Shown here piece by piece: positions 6,695-7,111 of a stretch of 7,111 bases of DNA. Below the pieces are notes generated by a model. It did no database searches and had not been told where the DNA came from. It worked only from the letters and a program-made list of their open reading frames with translations. Positions within the stretch are counted from its first letter, which is position 1. Each line of letters starts with the position of its first letter. Origin of the DNA: Candidatus Pelagibacterales bacterium. GTDB taxonomy: Bacteria; Pseudomonadota; Alphaproteobacteria; Pelagibacterales; Pelagibacteraceae. Made by a program: the position numbers and the translations under genes. The stretch is from NCBI GenBank assembly GCA_016882185.1, contig VHCC01000038.1:1-7111 (forward strand), written 5' to 3'.

Positions 6695-6696
6695 AT

Positions 6697-7020
6697 ATGA
6701 CTACAACTCACTGGTTTTATCTAATTGCTGCTGGACTTTTTGAAATTGGGTGGCCGCTTGGATTAAAGCTTTCAGCAATACCTTCCTATAAAATACTAGG
6801 ACCAATTATTGCTGTTATTTCTATGGCAATTAGCGGTATTTTATTATGGCTTTCTCTTAAGGGAATATCTATCGGTACTGCATACGCAGTTTGGACTGGT
6901 ATTGGAGCTGCTGGAACATTTATTATTGGCGTTTTATTTTTTAATGATCCATCAATTCTCTTAAGATGGATTGGAGTATCTTTAATAATTCTTGGCGTTA
7001 TATTTCTTAAAGTTGCTTAA
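6697..7020 (+). CDS. sugE: Small multidrug resistance family transporter, SugE/Gdx (guanidinium exporter) type
   Basis: A proton-coupled inner-membrane exporter acting as a dual-topology dimer; characterised Gdx members export guanidinium. The 107 residues make four helices near 5-25, 33-53, 59-81 and 88-106, the normal SMR size. AGLFEIGW at 12-19 holds the essential membrane glutamate E16 and W19 with G13; S46, Y63 and W66 (in TAYAVWTGIG, 61-70) match the Gdx-Clo binding residues S42, Y59 and W62. This pattern marks the Gdx/SugE branch rather than the EmrE multidrug branch. A proline follows W19 in helix 1. The substrate is inferred from the subfamily. It diverges from tRNA-Ser across 45 bases, too short for a guanidine riboswitch, and stops four bases before the convergent gene at the right edge. 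A single SMR gene suggests a homodimer. Confidence 0.92.
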   Translation: MTTTHWFYLIAAGLFEIGWPLGLKLSAIPSYKILGPIIAVISMAISGILLWLSLKGISIGTAYAVWTGIGAAGTFIIGVLFFNDPSILLRWIGVSLIILGVIFLKVA

Positions 7021-7024
7021 TTTT

Positions 7025-7111
7025 TTATTTTGGAGCATCAATTACTAATACTTCAGAATTATCATTTGCTTTTATTTTAAATTCTTTAATATTTGAAATT
7101 TCAGCAGCATC
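7025..7111 (-). CDS. C-terminal end of a minus-strand gene, possibly pirin-family (YhaK-like)
   Basis: Only the last 28 codons and the TAA (7027 to 7025) lie in the window; the rest continues past the right edge. The frame is open and coding-like, ending SEVLVIDAPK. Alternating hydrophobic residues (EFKIKA then SEVLVIDAP) look like closing beta strands, and an ending of the kind seVLlfDlp is common in YhaK-like pirin/bicupin proteins; that resemblance is from memory over a very short stretch and is weak. It converges on sugE with four bases between the stops and no visible terminator hairpin. That a gene ends here is fairly sure; the family is not. Confidence 0.4.
   Translation of the reverse strand, partial: DAAEISNIKEFKIKANDNSEVLVIDAPK

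Noticed and set aside
1..7111. Mobile elements, CRISPR arrays, toxin-antitoxin or defence genes
   Set aside because: No transposase, integrase, terminal repeats, spaced direct repeats or defence-type domains were seen; the window is core chromosome.

Overview
The window is AT-rich (roughly 30% G+C by eye), densely packed and made almost entirely of housekeeping genes. Gene content, codon bias, tiny intergenic gaps and a gene order typical of Alphaproteobacteria (slt, dapA, smpB, folK, stringent-response enzyme) point to a streamlined, free-living alphaproteobacterium of the SAR11/Pelagibacterales type. That assignment is an inference from style and gene order. I see no mobile element, CRISPR array, phage gene or long non-coding stretch, and the longest untranslated gap is about 60 bases.

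Left half (1-3427, minus strand): four genes in one probable operon, transcribed right to left: dapA (lysine/diaminopimelate synthesis), smpB (ribosome rescue), folK (folate synthesis), and a bifunctional (p)ppGpp synthetase/hydrolase that runs off the left edge. Gaps are 3, 2 and 21 bases. The last enzyme looks unusual: its ACT domain begins only about 25 residues after the conserved post-TGS segment, so the middle helical and RIS/zinc-finger regions of long RSH proteins appear to be missing.

Middle (3428-5807): a 61-base divergent promoter region containing a perfect A/T-only inverted repeat, then a plus-strand gene for a 772-residue secreted Slt-type lytic transglycosylase with a lysine/glutamate-rich linker behind its signal peptide. 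DapA makes the precursor of meso-diaminopimelate and lysine, and Slt cleaves peptidoglycan strands, so the divergent pair joins wall-precursor supply with wall turnover.

Right part (5808-7111): a minus-strand gene for a six-helix membrane protein of unknown function lies directly behind a minus-strand tRNA-Ser(GCU) and probably shares its transcript. Diverging from the tRNA is a small multidrug resistance family gene of the SugE/Gdx (guanidinium exporter) type. The right edge carries the last 28 codons of a minus-strand gene, possibly a pirin-family protein.

I did not find a convincing new multi-gene system. The observations most worth checking are the compact RSH architecture, the absence of rpoZ from its usual position beside the RSH gene, and the tRNA/membrane-gene junction with only five bases between the tRNA CCA and the start codon.
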